Counted from the first letter of the stretch, positions 31,391-43,140 are shown. The stretch is DNA of 64,000 nt from Locusta migratoria (GCA_026315105.1 CM048744.1:310007270-310071269); one strand, 5' to 3'. Notes: generated from the letters alone by a model not told the origin. Numbers and translations: made by a program.

Positions 31391-32161
31391 TGGAGGGTGT
31401 CAAAACTCCGTTATTTTTGTAAATATCTCTCAAACGATACGAGATATGAATAAAAACATAAGGGAACAAAGCTGTAGAGAATTTTCTCTTCTACAATTTC
31501 GGTTATACCATTTTCGCCTCAGATGAATGATTTATTTTCAATTAAAATTACATTAGAAACGGATTTTTTGTATTACTAACGTATTTCTTGTCCGAAATAT
31601 TTGAAAAAGCGAGGTTCTTGTCTCTGGCAGCCAACAATTATGTCTGTAAACTTTGGTGCCGATCGGTTGAACGGTTCGACCTAAAAAGCGGGAACACGTT
31701 ACAGCCAGACAGACATCGTCAAATCGCCGTTATTTTTGGAAATATCTCTGCAACGATGCAAGATATGAAAAAAACACAATAGAGCGAAGTTGTAGAGAAT
31801 ATTCCCCTCCAACAATTAGGTTATTCAATTTTCGTGTCAGATTAACGGTTCGTTTGCAATTACAATATATTACAAACGGCTTTTTTTGCTATTACTACCG
31901 TATTTTTTGTGCGAAAAATTTGAAAAAGGGAGGTTCTGGTCTCTGACGGCCTACAATTATGCCTGTAAAATTTGGTGCTGATCGGTTGAACGGTTGTATT
32001 AAAAACGGGCAACACGTTACGGTCAGACAGACAGACAGACATCACAAAATCGCAGTTATTTTTGCAAATAACTGTGAAAGATGCGAGATATGAAAAAAAA
32101 AAAAAACATAAAATAGCAAAGTTGTAGAGAATTTTCTCCTCTACAGATTCGGTTATTCAAT

Positions 32162-32365
32162 GCCGCGCCGGCCGCGGTGGCCGAGGGGACTGAGGCGGAG
32201 GCGCTTCAGTCACGTCTGCACGGCCACTACGGTCGGGGGTTCGAATCCACCCTCGGGCATGGATATTTGTGCCGTCCTTAGTCTTAGTCAGTTCATAAGT
32301 GGTTTGTAAGTTTAGGGACTGATGACCCCGTAGTTAAGTCCCATAAGCTCTACAAACATTTGAAC
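32162..32365 (+). mobile_element. tRNA-derived SINE, family 1
   Basis: Head GCCGCGCCGGCCGCGGTGGC, box B GGTTCGAATCC, tail GGGACTGATGACCCCGTAG ending ATTTGAAC. Its target duplication attcaat (32155-32161 and 32366-32372) lies inside the left target duplication of the neighbouring family 2 SINE, so it inserted later than that SINE. Confidence 0.94.
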
Positions 32366-32372
32366 ATTCAAT

Positions 32373-32579
32373 GCCGCGGTGGTGTAACTGAGCGGTCTAA
32401 AGCGCCTCGCTGCAGAGCGCGCAGTTGCTCGCCGTGGAGGTTGGAAGCCTCCCTGGGGCATGGGTGTGTGTGTGTGTTTGTCCTTAGGTTAGCTTACCTA
32501 GGTTTAAGTAGTTTATAAGCTACGGACTGATGACCACGCAGTTTGGTCCGATAGATTTACAGACATTTGAACATTTTTT
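32373..32579 (+). mobile_element. tRNA-derived SINE, family 2
   Basis: Head GCCGCGGTGGTGTAACTGAG, GT-rich body, tail GGACTGATGACCACGCAG and a T-run end. The target duplication ggttattcaat is at 32151-32161 and 32580-32590. It is now separated from the left copy by the family 1 SINE that landed in that duplication. The host is the third unit of the tandem repeat. Confidence 0.94.
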
Positions 32580-32731
32580 GGTTATTCAATTTTCGTGTCA
32601 GAAGAATGGTTAAGCCGTTATTTTCATTTGAATTTCGAGCTGTCAAAAGACGATCGCAAACTTTTAGTGTTTCTACCGTAACCTGAAGTGGGCCAAAATG
32701 TCATTGCCGTGTAACAGTGGAGATGTTTGAA

Positions 32732-32929
32732 AAAAGTTCAAATGTTTGTAAAGCTTATGGGACTTAACTACGGGGTCATCAGTCCCTAAACGTACAAACT
32801 ACTTATGAACTACTTACGAACTAGGACGGCACAAATATCCATGCCCGAGGGGGGATTCGAACCCCCGACCGTAGTGACCGTGCTGACCGTGACTGGAGCG
32901 CGTCAGTCACCTCGGCCACCGCGGCCGGC
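32732..32929 (-). mobile_element. tRNA-derived SINE, family 1
   Basis: Head at the right (minus strand GCCGGCCGCGGTGGCCGAGG, box B GGTTCGAATCCCC), tail at the left. A perfect 11-bp target duplication agatgtttgaa lies at 32721-32731 and 32930-32940. Confidence 0.95.
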
Positions 32930-32949
32930 AGATGTTTGAATATTAGGAA

Positions 32950-33230
32950 TTGAGTATGTGAAGAGGTTCCGGCGCGGCTCCTTGAGACGGCGGGTGCAGT
33001 GTCCAGGTGGGTGGCGCGGCCGCCGTGTCCGCGGTCCATCAGCGTGGACTTCCGGCCACGCTGAGGCGGCGATAGCGTCCGCCTCCTCAGCGGCGCGGCC
33101 ACGCGTGACACAGATAGCCGCCGCCGCCGCCGCCGCCGCCACCGCCTCGTTAACCCCCGCTTCCCTCGCCCTCCTCCGTCTTCTCCCCATTGTCCGTCAC
33201 TACCCTCCTTAGTCCACTGCCGATACGATT
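32950..33230. other. CpG-rich island with a CCG trinucleotide run
   Basis: A sharp rise in G+C and CpG includes a (CCG)n run at about 33118-33142. Alanine-, arginine- and proline-rich frames open on both strands are what such composition yields by chance, and none looks like a known protein. It could be a promoter, a first exon or an unmethylated island of a neighbouring host gene outside the window. Confidence 0.4.
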
Positions 33231-33525
33231 GCTAGCCGCTTATTGGCTGCTACAAGGGGGGCAGGAACGCAGCATTTCTGTACCAGTGCCACATTCAAGA
33301 AACTCAGGATCTAGCGTGGCGCGCTCATCCGAACAGGTCGTAGCTGTTCAATGCCCACTGAAGTAGGGCCATATGGTTTTTCATTATTATTTAAATCTAT
33401 GTCAACTGATGATCCATAGATCTTCTTGAAAGACAGCTTCCACTCGTTTCTAACACTAAACGTAGGTGTAGACCAGATGTGGCTCAAATTCAAAGAAGTG
33501 GTATCGACAGCAATTGACAGTTTTA

Positions 33526-35404
33526 TCCTATACATATTACAAATGCGAAAGTTTGTACGTTTGTTACCGCATCACGCTAAAACTGCAGCATTGATTTAGA
33601 TGAAATTTCATATAGAGATTTCTTATGTCTTGGATTAGGACATAGGCTACTTTTCAAAATGTTTATTACAAGTTATTTATTTGAAATATATCCACAGAAA
33701 TACGTAACGGTTGTAAGAAGCTTCTAATACAACAGCAGAAGTAATGTGTAGTGTATGTCGTGTGTAGCCGCGAGGGTTAACGCGTCCTGTCATAAATTTC
33801 CATTAGTTTGGGCAGTGGTCCGTGTCCTGCTATAGTGAAATTTTTTTCCTTTGTTATTGTTATCTTTTTTACTTTCGAATATAATAAAAGATTCTGTGAT
33901 ACTGCCAAAACGGCTTAACTGACATATAATTACATACACAAGAAATCTGAATGTTGGCGTTTATGCCGCATTCATTTTCATTTGTTGTAACAAATGAAGG
34001 AAGTTTGTATATAAATTGAAGGATCTGATAGATATTTAGTAAATTGAAAAATGCAAGAGAAATTCGGAACAATAGTTACTCTTTGAAAATTATATTTCCT
34101 CTTTGAAAATGGTTTTATTGGTTGCATTGTTGCTTGAGGCTTGATAATGATAAAAGGGTGGAGTATATTGGGATGGAAATTTATCGCTGTATATAAAATT
34201 CTACGTGTGTGTGTGTCAATATTTCGCTCTGCAGCGAAAACTACAGAACGCAAACGAATGGTCTGTGTGTAATTGTTGTCCGAAGTCTCCGGTTGTACAC
34301 CTTAGCAGTTCCATGCCGATAGCTACAAGAGGGTGGAAGATATTGTGGTTGAAAGTCGTCAAATTATTAAAAAAATTCGGACTGAAGGCCAGCGATGACA
34401 TTTCCGACTCTATAGCAAGGAGGTTACATACAGCGGAACGTGACGGCACAGACAATATCTTTGATCTATGCGAGCTACAATGTCTTCAGCTCTTTTTCTA
34501 TAAAGAATAGCATACGAATAAGGAAATCTTTATATATAAAGCAGAGTGTCCGTATGTTTGTTTGTGTGTACGTGTTGCATACAAATCTACAGCTGTGTTC
34601 CAATATTTATGAAATTTCGCACACGTAAGCTTCAATCCATGAGTACGATCGCCGTAAGTGTAAGAACCACGTACGATACGTAGTTCACGAGAAATGACGT
34701 CATAAACAATAAGATGAGCGATAACCTGCTGCATTTAACGACAATGCTGCTCATTTTCTCCTATACCACTGGACAGATTTTAACCGAATTTCGGACATAC
34801 ATTCCTCACAGTGAGGTAACAACTGCTGCAGGATTAAGAATCACATACGACACATAGTTCGAAGATATGACGTCATAAACAATAGGAATCGCAAAAAACT
34901 GCCACATAATGTAGCGACACTTTATAAATACGCCATGTGAGAATGAGAGTACAACAAACTTTGAACATATTTTAAACCTTTATTGAACTTTTTGTCGCTG
35001 ACAATAATAGCAAAATGATGAAAGGAGAAAAGTTTCTCGCTTACTACTTTTCCGCTAATTATGGAGTAAAACTACGGCATTTGCTAAGACGTTCTAATTT
35101 GTAATTTTTACACTACAAATTGTAGCCGCAGGAGGTTTTACTGGCAGTATACACGCATATAGCTGAGTGTACCTTCTAAATTGTATCAGAGTATGACACG
35201 TAGTTCATGAGATATGAGCACATAAACAGTAACGTTCATGGGAAACCGTCTCATCACGCACCAAGTTTTAATCTATTACTTCATTACTATTAATTGTATT
35301 CTAAAGAGATTTTACATATAGTCCTTATACATTGAATATATGCCTGAAGAATGGCAGGAATAAATAAATAAATAAATCCCCGGCAACGCAGGGTTTTCAG
35401 CTAG
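33526..35404 (+). mobile_element. Non-autonomous Helitron (copy 1, 1.88 kb)
   Basis: The 5' end TCCTATACATATTACAAATG follows a host A (33525). The 3' end has the hairpin CCCCGGCAACGCAGGG and terminates TTTTCAGCTAG, followed by a host T (35405). These are the canonical Helitron features: insertion between A and T with no target duplication. Removing it restores the LINE reading frame. There is no Rep or helicase coding. The interior contains a second Helitron-type start near 34513 (ATCTTTATATATAAAGCAG) and blocks shared with 1988-2463 and 14984-16127. Confidence 0.9.
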
Positions 35405-35945
35405 TACCAAATAAATTAATAAAAGAAGGTGGTGATCACCCTTGGTACACAAAACAGATCAGGACACTGATTCAAAAGCAAAGGAAAAGGCATGCTAAAT
35501 TTAAACGAACACAAAATCCCCAGGATTGTAAATCCTTCACATAAGCTCGAAATTTAGCGAGGATCTCAATGCGAGATGCCTACAATACTTATCACAACGA
35601 AACTCTTTCTAGAAATTTGACTGAAAACCCAAAGAAAATTTGGTCATATGTTAAATATACTAGAGGCAAAACACAAACAATACCCTCATTACGTGATAGT
35701 AATGACGATCCTGCCCATGACAGGCTACTAAAGCAGTGTTATTAAACATAGCTTTTAGAAACTCATTCACCAAAGAAGACGAAACCAATATTCCAGATTT
35801 CGAATTACGAACAGAGGCCGTAATGAGTAACGTAGTAGTAGATATCATCGGAGTAGTGCAGCAACTAGAATCACTTAACAAGAACAAGTCTTCTGGTCCG
35901 GACTGTATACCCATTAGATTTCTATCTGATTATGCTGAAGCGATA

Positions 35946-36148
35946 CTTCAAATGTTCAAATATTTGTATAGCTTATGGGACTTAACTACGGGATCATCAG
36001 TCCCTAAACTTACAAACTACTTATGAACTAGCTAATCCTAAGGACGGCACAAATATCCATGCCCGAGGGGGGGATTCGAACCCCCGACCGTAGTGGCCGT
36101 GCAGACCGTGACTGGAGCGCCTCAGTCCCCTCGGCCACCGCGGCCGGC
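35946..36148 (-). mobile_element. tRNA-derived SINE, family 1
   Basis: Head at right (minus strand GCCGGCCGCGGTGGCCGAGG), tail at left. A perfect 10-bp target duplication tgaagcgata (35936-35945 and 36149-36158), or 11 bp counting the ambiguous C, lies within the RT domain of the LINE. Confidence 0.95.
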
Positions 36149-37351
36149 TGAAGCGATAGCTCCTTACTTAAGAGCCATATACAACCGCTCTCTCTCAAAG
36201 ATGGATCTGTACCAAAAGATTGCAAAGTTGCACAGGTCACACCTCCATTCAAGAAAGACAGTAGGAGTAACCCACTAAACTACAGGCCTATTTCATTGAC
36301 GTCAATTTGCAGCACGTTTTGGAACATATCCTGTATTCAAATATTATGAATTATTTCGAACACAATGATCAATGGCTTTTGACACCGTGCCTCACAATCA
36401 GCTTTTAATCAAATTGCGTGGTTATGGTAAATCACCCCAAATTTGCAATTGGATAGGGGATTTCGTGTCAGAGAGGACACAGTTCGTAGTAATCGATGGT
36501 AAGGCATCGACTAAAACAGAGGTGATTCGGGCGTTCCACAGGGTAGTACTATTGGTTCTCTGCTGTTCCTATTTATATAAACGATTTAGGGGAAAATCTA
36601 AGTAGCTCTCTTAGGTTGTTTGCAGATGACGCCGTCATTTACCGTCTAGTAAAATCATCTGAAGATCGAAACCAACTGCAGAACGATGTGAATAAGATAT
36701 CAGTATGGTGTAAAAATTGGCAGTTGACTCTAAATAATGAGAAGTGTGAAGTCGTCCACACGAGTACGAAAAGAAATCCGTTAAACTTTGTTTACATGAT
36801 AAATCAATCAAATGTGATGGCCGTAAACTCCACAAAATACCTAGGAATTACAATTACTTCTGACTTAAATGGGAAAGAACACGTAGAAAATATCGTGGGA
36901 AAGGCGAACCAGAGACTGCGTTTTATTGGCAGAACCCTTAAACGATGCAACAGAACTACTTAAGAAACTGCATATACCACGCTTGTCCGTCCATTTTTGA
37001 ATTATTGCTGCCCAGTGTGGGATCCTTATCGGATGGGTTTGACGAAGGACATCGAAAGAGTCCAGAGAAGGGCGGCTCGTTTCGTATTGTCACGATACAG
37101 GGGAGACAGCGTTACGGAAATGATGCAGGATCTGGGCTGGAAATCATTACAACAACGGCGCTTATCGCTGCGGCGTGTGCTACTTACGAAACTCCAATCG
37201 CCAACATTCTCCTCCGAATGCGAAAATATACTGTTGACTCCCACTTACATAGGTAGAAATGATCATCAGAATAAAATACGAGAAATCAGAGCTCGAACGG
37301 AGAGATTCGGGTGTTCTTTCTTCCCGCGCGCTATTCGAGAATGCAATGGGA

Positions 37352-37544
37352 TTCAAATGTTTGTTAAGCTTATGCGACTTAACTACGGGGTCATCAGTTT
37401 CTAAACTTACAAACTACTTATCAACTACCTTACACTAAGGACGGCAGAAATATCCATGCCCGAGGGGGGATTCGAACCCCCGACCGTAGTGGCCGTGCAG
37501 ACCGTGACTGAAGCGCCTCAGTCCTCTCGGCCACCGCGGCCGGC
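37352..37544 (-). mobile_element. tRNA-derived SINE, family 1
   Basis: Minus-strand head GCCGGCCGCGGTGGCCGAGA and box B GGTTCGAATCCCC. The target duplication is atgcaatggga (37341-37351) and atggaatggga (37545-37555), one mismatch. It splits the last codons of the LINE from its 3' UTR. Confidence 0.95.
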
Positions 37545-37658
37545 ATGGAATGGGAGATAAATAGTTTAACGGTGGTTAGATAAACCCTCTGCCAGGCACT
37601 TCAATGTGATTTGCAGAGTATCCCATGTAGATGTAGATGTAGATGTAGATGTAAGATA

Positions 37659-38546
37659 CACTGCTCAAAACAATTAGGGGTCCAGTTGAGAAGTGTAGGT
37701 TCTCAAGTATTATCATCGGCAGAATGAACTAAAGTAATACGACCACTTTCCGTCGGTTCTACGGGCTGGAGACATCAACATTACGGCAACCGAACCTAGT
37801 CGTAATAACATAAGGTTACGAGCAGTTTTGTTCACGTAGTCGGCAGTGTAGTACAGTGCAGCAACAAAGTGACTTATCCGAAGTTATGGCGCGGAGAGCC
37901 GTAGGAAGGCTGGAAGCGAAACACATACAGAGGGAAGTGGCTGCAGCTATTGGAGTGCCCCAGAGTGTAATTTCCAGGACCTGGACTCGAATTCAGACAA
38001 CAGGAACCGTTAAAAAAAAAGGCAAGGTCGTCCGCGAATAATACAACAGATGACTCATATCTCCCATCGAAACAGAAGGCTGAATGCAACTCAGCTGCAA
38101 TGCACCATCCAGGCAACAACAGGACAAACAATACGAACACAAACAGAGCTAAATCGCCTTTCGGAACGTGGCCTCTAGGAACGGAAGCAGAAAAACATCA
38201 GGATTGGAGCCGTAACGAAAGGCGCCGGATTCTGGTTCACAGACGAGCATAATCGTTCCCTCATCTGCAGAAATCATGGGAGTGTAACAATCCTGCTTAT
38301 GTGCAGGAAACATCACCTTATCATGGTGGTGGACGAATTTTGTGCGCAGAACGTACGCCATACGTTCCTGCAAGCCTTTCAGAGGTTTAGAGACGAAATC
38401 CTCCGACCTTTTCTTTTGTTCCCTAAGCTGTTGCCATAGAGATGCTTTCCTTGAGCTGAAGGATAACGCTCGTCCCCACAAAGCAGCACTTGTGGACAAT
38501 ATGCCTTAAGCTATGGGAAGTGAACGAATGGCCAGCGTGGCCACCA
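37659..38546 (+). pseudogene. Tc1-like transposon relic (family B), truncated
   Basis: A terminal-repeat-like start CACTGCTCAAAACAATTAGG (after TA at 37657-37658) is followed by a 5' leader. The transposase then starts near 37886 (MARRAVGRLEAKHIQREV, AAAIGVPQSVISRTW), continues through NATQLQCTIQATTGQTI and RTQTELNRLSERGL, reaches FWFTDEHN with the first catalytic aspartate, and ends with degraded DNARPHKAALVDN-like sequence near 38450-38500. The C-terminal part with the catalytic glutamate is replaced by an antisense LINE beginning near 38550. Same family as 22184-23128. Confidence 0.85.
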
Positions 38547-38549
38547 GAC

Positions 38550-40470
38550 GGGAGGTTGGGGTCAGCCAAGTAAATTATGTCAGCCAAGTAAATTAGGTAG
38601 TGGAGAGAGAAAAGAATGGAGCCTGGGGCACCCTGGCGGAGGAGCTGTAATTTGTGACAGTGACATAGTATTGGCGAGAAAGAAAGCGATGAAGTGGACG
38701 TAATTAATAGGAAGGGCGTTGGTTTGGAGTTTGAAAAGGAGACTGAAATGCCATATTCGCTCATAGGTCTCTCAATGTCAGCGAAGGTGATGGTGCAACA
38801 GGAATGAATCTGGACAGAGAGGAGGTGGGTGAGGCGGAGGAGTTGGTCATCGACAGAGAAGAATGGTAGGAAGCCACATTGGGATAGGGGAAATAACTGG
38901 CGTTAACGGAGACATGGTAGGAGTTTGCAGAACTTTGCTGAACACTAAGACTGATAGAACGAGGCATCGGAGAATGGCTTGCCAGTTTTAGGGAACGTGA
39001 GGATTCGGAAAGTCTTCTACAGGTCCGGAAAGAAGCGGGTGTAGAGGATAACGGTGTAGAGTGAAGCAAGGGCAGTGTGAAAAGGGATGGGATGGGCATG
39101 AAGGTGACTCTACATTAGGTGGTCGTGACCAGGGACAGTGTTGCATTTGGGGCATAGTGTAGATTCGATGTCAAGGGCAGTGATAGGTGTGTTACGTTCT
39201 GAGGGATGGATGTGGTCCAACTACTGGAAGTCATGGGTGCGCAGAGGGACAGAGGTGTTGGTACACTCGTGGAGATCGGGAAAGATAGAATAATCAAACC
39301 ACAGTTTGTTGGGAAAATCATCAGAAAGGTAAGTGGCGAATTGATCTACCTTACTGGCTTTGACAGAAAAAGGAAGGTCGTTGTGACGGAGTTGGTAGTG
39401 GGAAACTAAATGATTGCCAATAAATCGGCAGGAGTCTTGCCAGTACTTGGAGGAATTCATGGGGAGTGGGACGTTAAGGCAGGTGCAAGATTGGCACCAG
39501 TCCCAACCTCTTTTTGCTTTCAAAAGTTTTCTGATATGGCACTGGATTTCCTTGTAGTAGAGGAGAGTATCCCAGTCACAGATCAGCAGTAAGGAACGAC
39601 AGAGTTGACAGGTTTCATGGAGGAGGAGCACCCCCTGTAGAGGGATGGTGGAACGGTGTGAGTGGATGGCTTTGGTAGGAATGTTGGCTTGGACGGTATC
39701 TGCAACAGTCTGATGAAGGAAGGATGTGGTTCAGTCAATTTTAGCGGGAATATGGAGAGGTAGAGGGTGGATAGCGACCAAGGGGCCAATGGAACGACAG
39801 TAGGCATCCCAGTCAGCATGGGAGTAATCATGGAGAATCTTGGGAGATCATTTGGAACAGAGAGCGTGATCCAGGCGGCTATGGGGCTCCATGGTGAGGA
39901 AAACGAGGGTATGGTTACTGCCAATCAGCTCAAGGACATCCACCTCTAGGCAAGCCAGGAGGTTTTGAGAGGTAAAGACAACATTGAGGGTGGTGTTGCT
40001 TTTGGGGCATGTGGGTTTTGGGAGGGGAACGGAGTCGCCCCTAAGCAGAGAGAAAAACTGACACAACCCTGGAGTTCAGTGGCGGGGTGGGGAGCAAGAT
40101 TAAGGTCGGTGACAACCACATAGTTCATGAAGGAACTGTCGATGTGGGACAGGAAATCATAGGCGAGTGGGTTGTGTTGCAGATGTAGATGCTGGCTAGG
40201 ATAATGGTGAGGGAGGGGAAAAAGAGGCTGAGGATGAGATATTCAGTAGGATGATTCAGGAGAGGATGTTGCCGGACAAAGTGATGGCAGAGGTGGCCTA
40301 GCGACGCTCTGCCTTGAGCGAGGGGTGAGGGAACATTTGTTCAGAGGCGGTAAGGATTGGTGCTCACAGAATGGTGGGGTTGGAGGAAGGCTTTATTAAG
40401 AAGAAAGGCTGTAGTGGGAGAGGGTATGCATGAACAGTGTTTGTTGGTGGGTAGGGAGCGGATGTTATGG
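38550..40470 (-). pseudogene. Pyrimidine-rich Jockey-like LINE, endonuclease and RT parts
   Basis: Read from 40470 down, the minus strand begins the endonuclease with YHNIRSLPTNKH, continues to GDSVPLPKPTCPKSNTTLNV and DVLELIGSNHTLVFL (the SDH-type end of the domain, about 39940). The linker to RT follows (YWQDSCRFIGNHLVSHY, FATYLSDDF, about 39300-39450), then ISVSFSNSKPTP and LLRQGAPGSILFSLHYLIYL (motif B', about 38620). It is cut at 38550 against the Tc1 relic. A sibling copy faces it from 40478. Confidence 0.82.
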
Positions 40471-40477
40471 TAAAGGA

Positions 40478-43012
40478 CTCCCACATTCCACTCCAATCTT
40501 CTCCAACGCCTCCCCCAGTTCCACTTTCGTCCTCATGCCTCCCTGACGCCCTATATTACCTCTTACTCTCTACCCCACCTCAACTTCCCCACCATATCCC
40601 CACACTCACTGCTGTGATTATTAAGCTTAGCACAGTGATCATGGAGGCTGGGGTATTGGAGCAACTCAACACCCACAACAATCTTGAGACCGGATCGCCC
40701 AGCTCATCCAGAATGCTGCTGTGCCCCCACCTTAATCCATCCCAAACTACTCCCTTTGCCCCACTTCCACCATGGAGGACATCATTTGTTTTGTAACAAC
40801 TGTCCATAAGAACATCCGTCCCTTTCAGTGTTCCAGCACCCTCCAACAGATTTCCTTCACTGCCCTCCAGTTCAGTCTTCCAATTGAAAACTTTAACCTC
40901 CTGCTCCTGCAACAACTCCCATTTTACCTCTATCCTCAATGTTACCCTCATCTAGAGCACACCCATAACCTTTCTCCTGTCTCCCCACTCCCATCCCCCA
41001 ACAGCCCCTCAAAGCATACTCACCCTCACCCTCATGTAACATAACATGCACTTCCTCCCCACCAACAAACGTCTCCCACCATGGCGTGGATGCCTTTCTC
41101 CTAAATGAAACCTTTCTACAACCCTGCCATTCCTTCCTTCCCGTACTGTTATTCTGGCCACCATTTACATCCACAGCACCACTCCCATCCCTCTGATTTC
41201 CTCTCCCACATTGACCATACCTTCACAATCTATCTGTTGCCAACAACTTTAACCTTTCTTCCCGCACCTTAGGTGAACTCCAGTGGTGGTGTCACCTTGC
41301 TTAGGGGCGACTCCATTCCCCTCCCAAAATCCACATGCTCCGAAAACAACAACACCCTATATGTAGACCTCACTTCTCTCAACCTCCTGGACCGCCTGTA
41401 GACGGAAGTTCTTTACCTAATTGGCAGTGAGCATGCCCCCATTCTCCTCATCATAAAACCAAATGGTCGAAACGACCATGCCTCAAGTCCCGACCTACCC
41501 CCCGTCCCCGCCAACATTATCTAATACTGCTCCCACACTGACTGGGATACCTTCCATCATTCCATAGTCACCCTAGTCGTTAGACATCCCCTACCTCTCC
41601 TGACTCCTCCCAACATCAACCACGCCTCATACTTCCATCACCAGACTGACGCTGATGCTGTCCATGCCCACATTCCCACACAGCCCTATCCTCCCTCCAC
41701 AGACCATTCTCTTCCTCCATGAATCCTGTGGACTTTACTGCTCCTTCAGTGGACCCGTCACTGGGATACACTCCTATGCCACCAGCAAATCCAGTGCCTC
41801 ATCATAAACCTTTTGAAAGCAAATAGATGCCAGGATTAGCATCAGACATACACTCACATTAATGCTTTGCTCCCTGTGAACTCCAAGTACTGGCAAGCCT
41901 TTCACCACCTTACTGGCAGTCGCTTGGTTGCCCACTACCCTTTCCTTCACAACTCCCGTTTGTTTTACCTCTCTTCTGGGGTGCCCAAGGGCTCCATCCT
42001 CCCCTCTCCTCTACCTAACTTACTCAACAAACATGCCATAGCCCCAGCCTCCTGCCCACCTCCTTCATCATGCTAATGGCATCACCTTCCTACCCCTCAC
42101 CCCCTCCCTCACTTTCTTCCAACACTTGCTTGAGTCTCACCTATCCGAATTCGCCACTTGGTGCAACCAGTGGCTTCTTACCATCCACCCCAGCAAATTC
42201 CATGCAAACATCATATGACCTGTACTTTACTCTCCATGACCAGCCCATCCTTCAAATCTCTACCCTCAAATAACTTGGCCTCGCTCTTGACTGCTCACTC
42301 TTCTGGGAACCCCACCTTCAAAGTTGTCGGTCAGAAAGCCCTCTCCAACCTAAAACTGTTTAAGCTCCTCTGTGGCTTGTCATGGGGACTGAACCCCTAC
42401 ACCATCATATATCCTGTTCTGTGCAGTTTGCACTCCGCCTGGGTTTCTGCCTCCCCTGCCCATTACAATTCCCTCCAGATCCTTGAGTGCCACGCCCTCC
42501 ACCTCCCTTAACATATCTGTCTCACTTCCCTCACGTGGATCCTATATGAATTTATGCCTTCCCCACACCTTCTCAAATTTCTGGAGCATATCCATATCCT
42601 CAATGTTTCCCACAAAATAGGGTCTCATCATACTCTGGTTTTCCTCTCCTCTTGAATCTAGGGCCTATGGTGCACCATTACCAACATATCCCACCTCCTA
42701 ATTCTCCATATTATCTCTGTGGGTAACTTCTAACAGCTTCCCCTACCAGATGACGACTTCCATCCCAATCTCTATCCCTCCTACCAGTCTTAATCCTTCC
42801 TCCTCTTTCCCCCACTCCTCTCTCTCCCCCACTTGGCTTACTCTTCCTCTCCTCTCTCTCCCCACACTCCTTACACTCCAACCTTTTCCGTCCTCCCCAT
42901 CCACCTCCCCCCTTCCCAGTCGCACCACTCTACACTTCCCCCCCTCTCTCTATCCTTGCAGCATCACCATGCAATGTTTTAACTAGTGTGCCAGTGCTTT
43001 GTGTTCTAGTGT
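40478..43012 (+). pseudogene. Pyrimidine-rich Jockey-like LINE: ORF1 end, endonuclease, RT to C-terminus
   Basis: The plus strand is C/T-rich. ORF1 C-terminal sequence (HTHCCDY and VIMEAGVLEQLNTHN, about 40600-40700) leads into the endonuclease end (GDSIPLPKSTCSENNNT, about 41300). RT remnants follow (YFWGAQGLHPPL for motif B', about 41980). The C-terminal block is KVVGQKALSNLKLFKLLCGL, SPAHYNSLQILECHALHLP (42158-42511). A CT-rich 3' part ends near 43012. Frameshifts are numerous. It is head to head with the antisense copy at 38550-40470. Confidence 0.82.
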
Positions 43013-43029
43013 TTGTGACATTAAAAGCG

Positions 43030-43140
43030 GCTTGTTAATTTCAAATAACTGATGCTGGCAGGGAACTGCCAGATAAAAGATGTTTGTTAAATTTCAAATA
43101 ACGAATCCCGGCTGGAAACCGCCAGGTAAAAGAGCTGCAG
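43030..43140 (+). repeat. Two imperfect tandem units of about 54 bp
   Basis: TGTTAATTTCAAATAACTGA...GAACTGCCAGATAAAAGA is followed by TTGTTAAATTTCAAATAACG...AACCGCCAGGTAAAAGAG. Each unit contains a short CTGGC/GCCAG inverted motif. Confidence 0.75.

Larger units (their letters stand above)
31405..32650. repeat. Tandem repeat, period about 320 bp, interrupted by two SINEs
   Basis: Units start with TTATTTTTGTAAATATCTCT-like sequence at about 31409, 31727 and 32053 and contain TTGTAGAGAATTTTC, GATCGGTTGAACGGTT and runs of CAGACAGACAGA. The third unit is split at 32161 and resumes at 32580. The units differ by roughly a fifth of positions at a glance, so the array is old. The GATCGGTTGAACGGTT plus CAGACAGA pattern is common in rolling-circle and other dispersed insect repeats. 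Confidence 0.8.
33380..37653 (+). pseudogene. Jockey-like LINE ORF2 copy with one Helitron and two SINEs nested in it
   Basis: The LINE pieces are 33380-33525, 35405-35945, 36149-37351 and 37555-37653. Joined by eye the reading is continuous across the Helitron: WLKFKEVVSTAID upstream, DHPWYTKQIRTLIQKQRKR downstream. Later come NKSSGPDCIP, FDTVPHNQLLIKLRGYGKSP (motif A), a shifted motif B', FADDAVIYRLVKSSED (motif C with both aspartates, about 36616), KYLGITITSDL, ERVQRRAARFVLSRY and AIREC. The 3' UTR CCCTCTGCCAGGCACTTCAA and a (TAGATG)n tail (37626-37653) close it. Internal deletions (about 36340-36370) and frameshifts kill it. This is the most complete copy of the family in the window. Confidence 0.9.

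Noticed and set aside
31405..32650. CRISPR-like regularly spaced repeat array
   Set aside because: Units of about 320 bp repeat as a whole, with no short repeat and unique spacer pattern, and the window is clearly eukaryotic.
32903..33212. Poly-alanine and arginine-rich frames around the CCG run
   Set aside because: They follow directly from the trinucleotide repeat and occur on both strands. The minus-strand frame also runs into a SINE.
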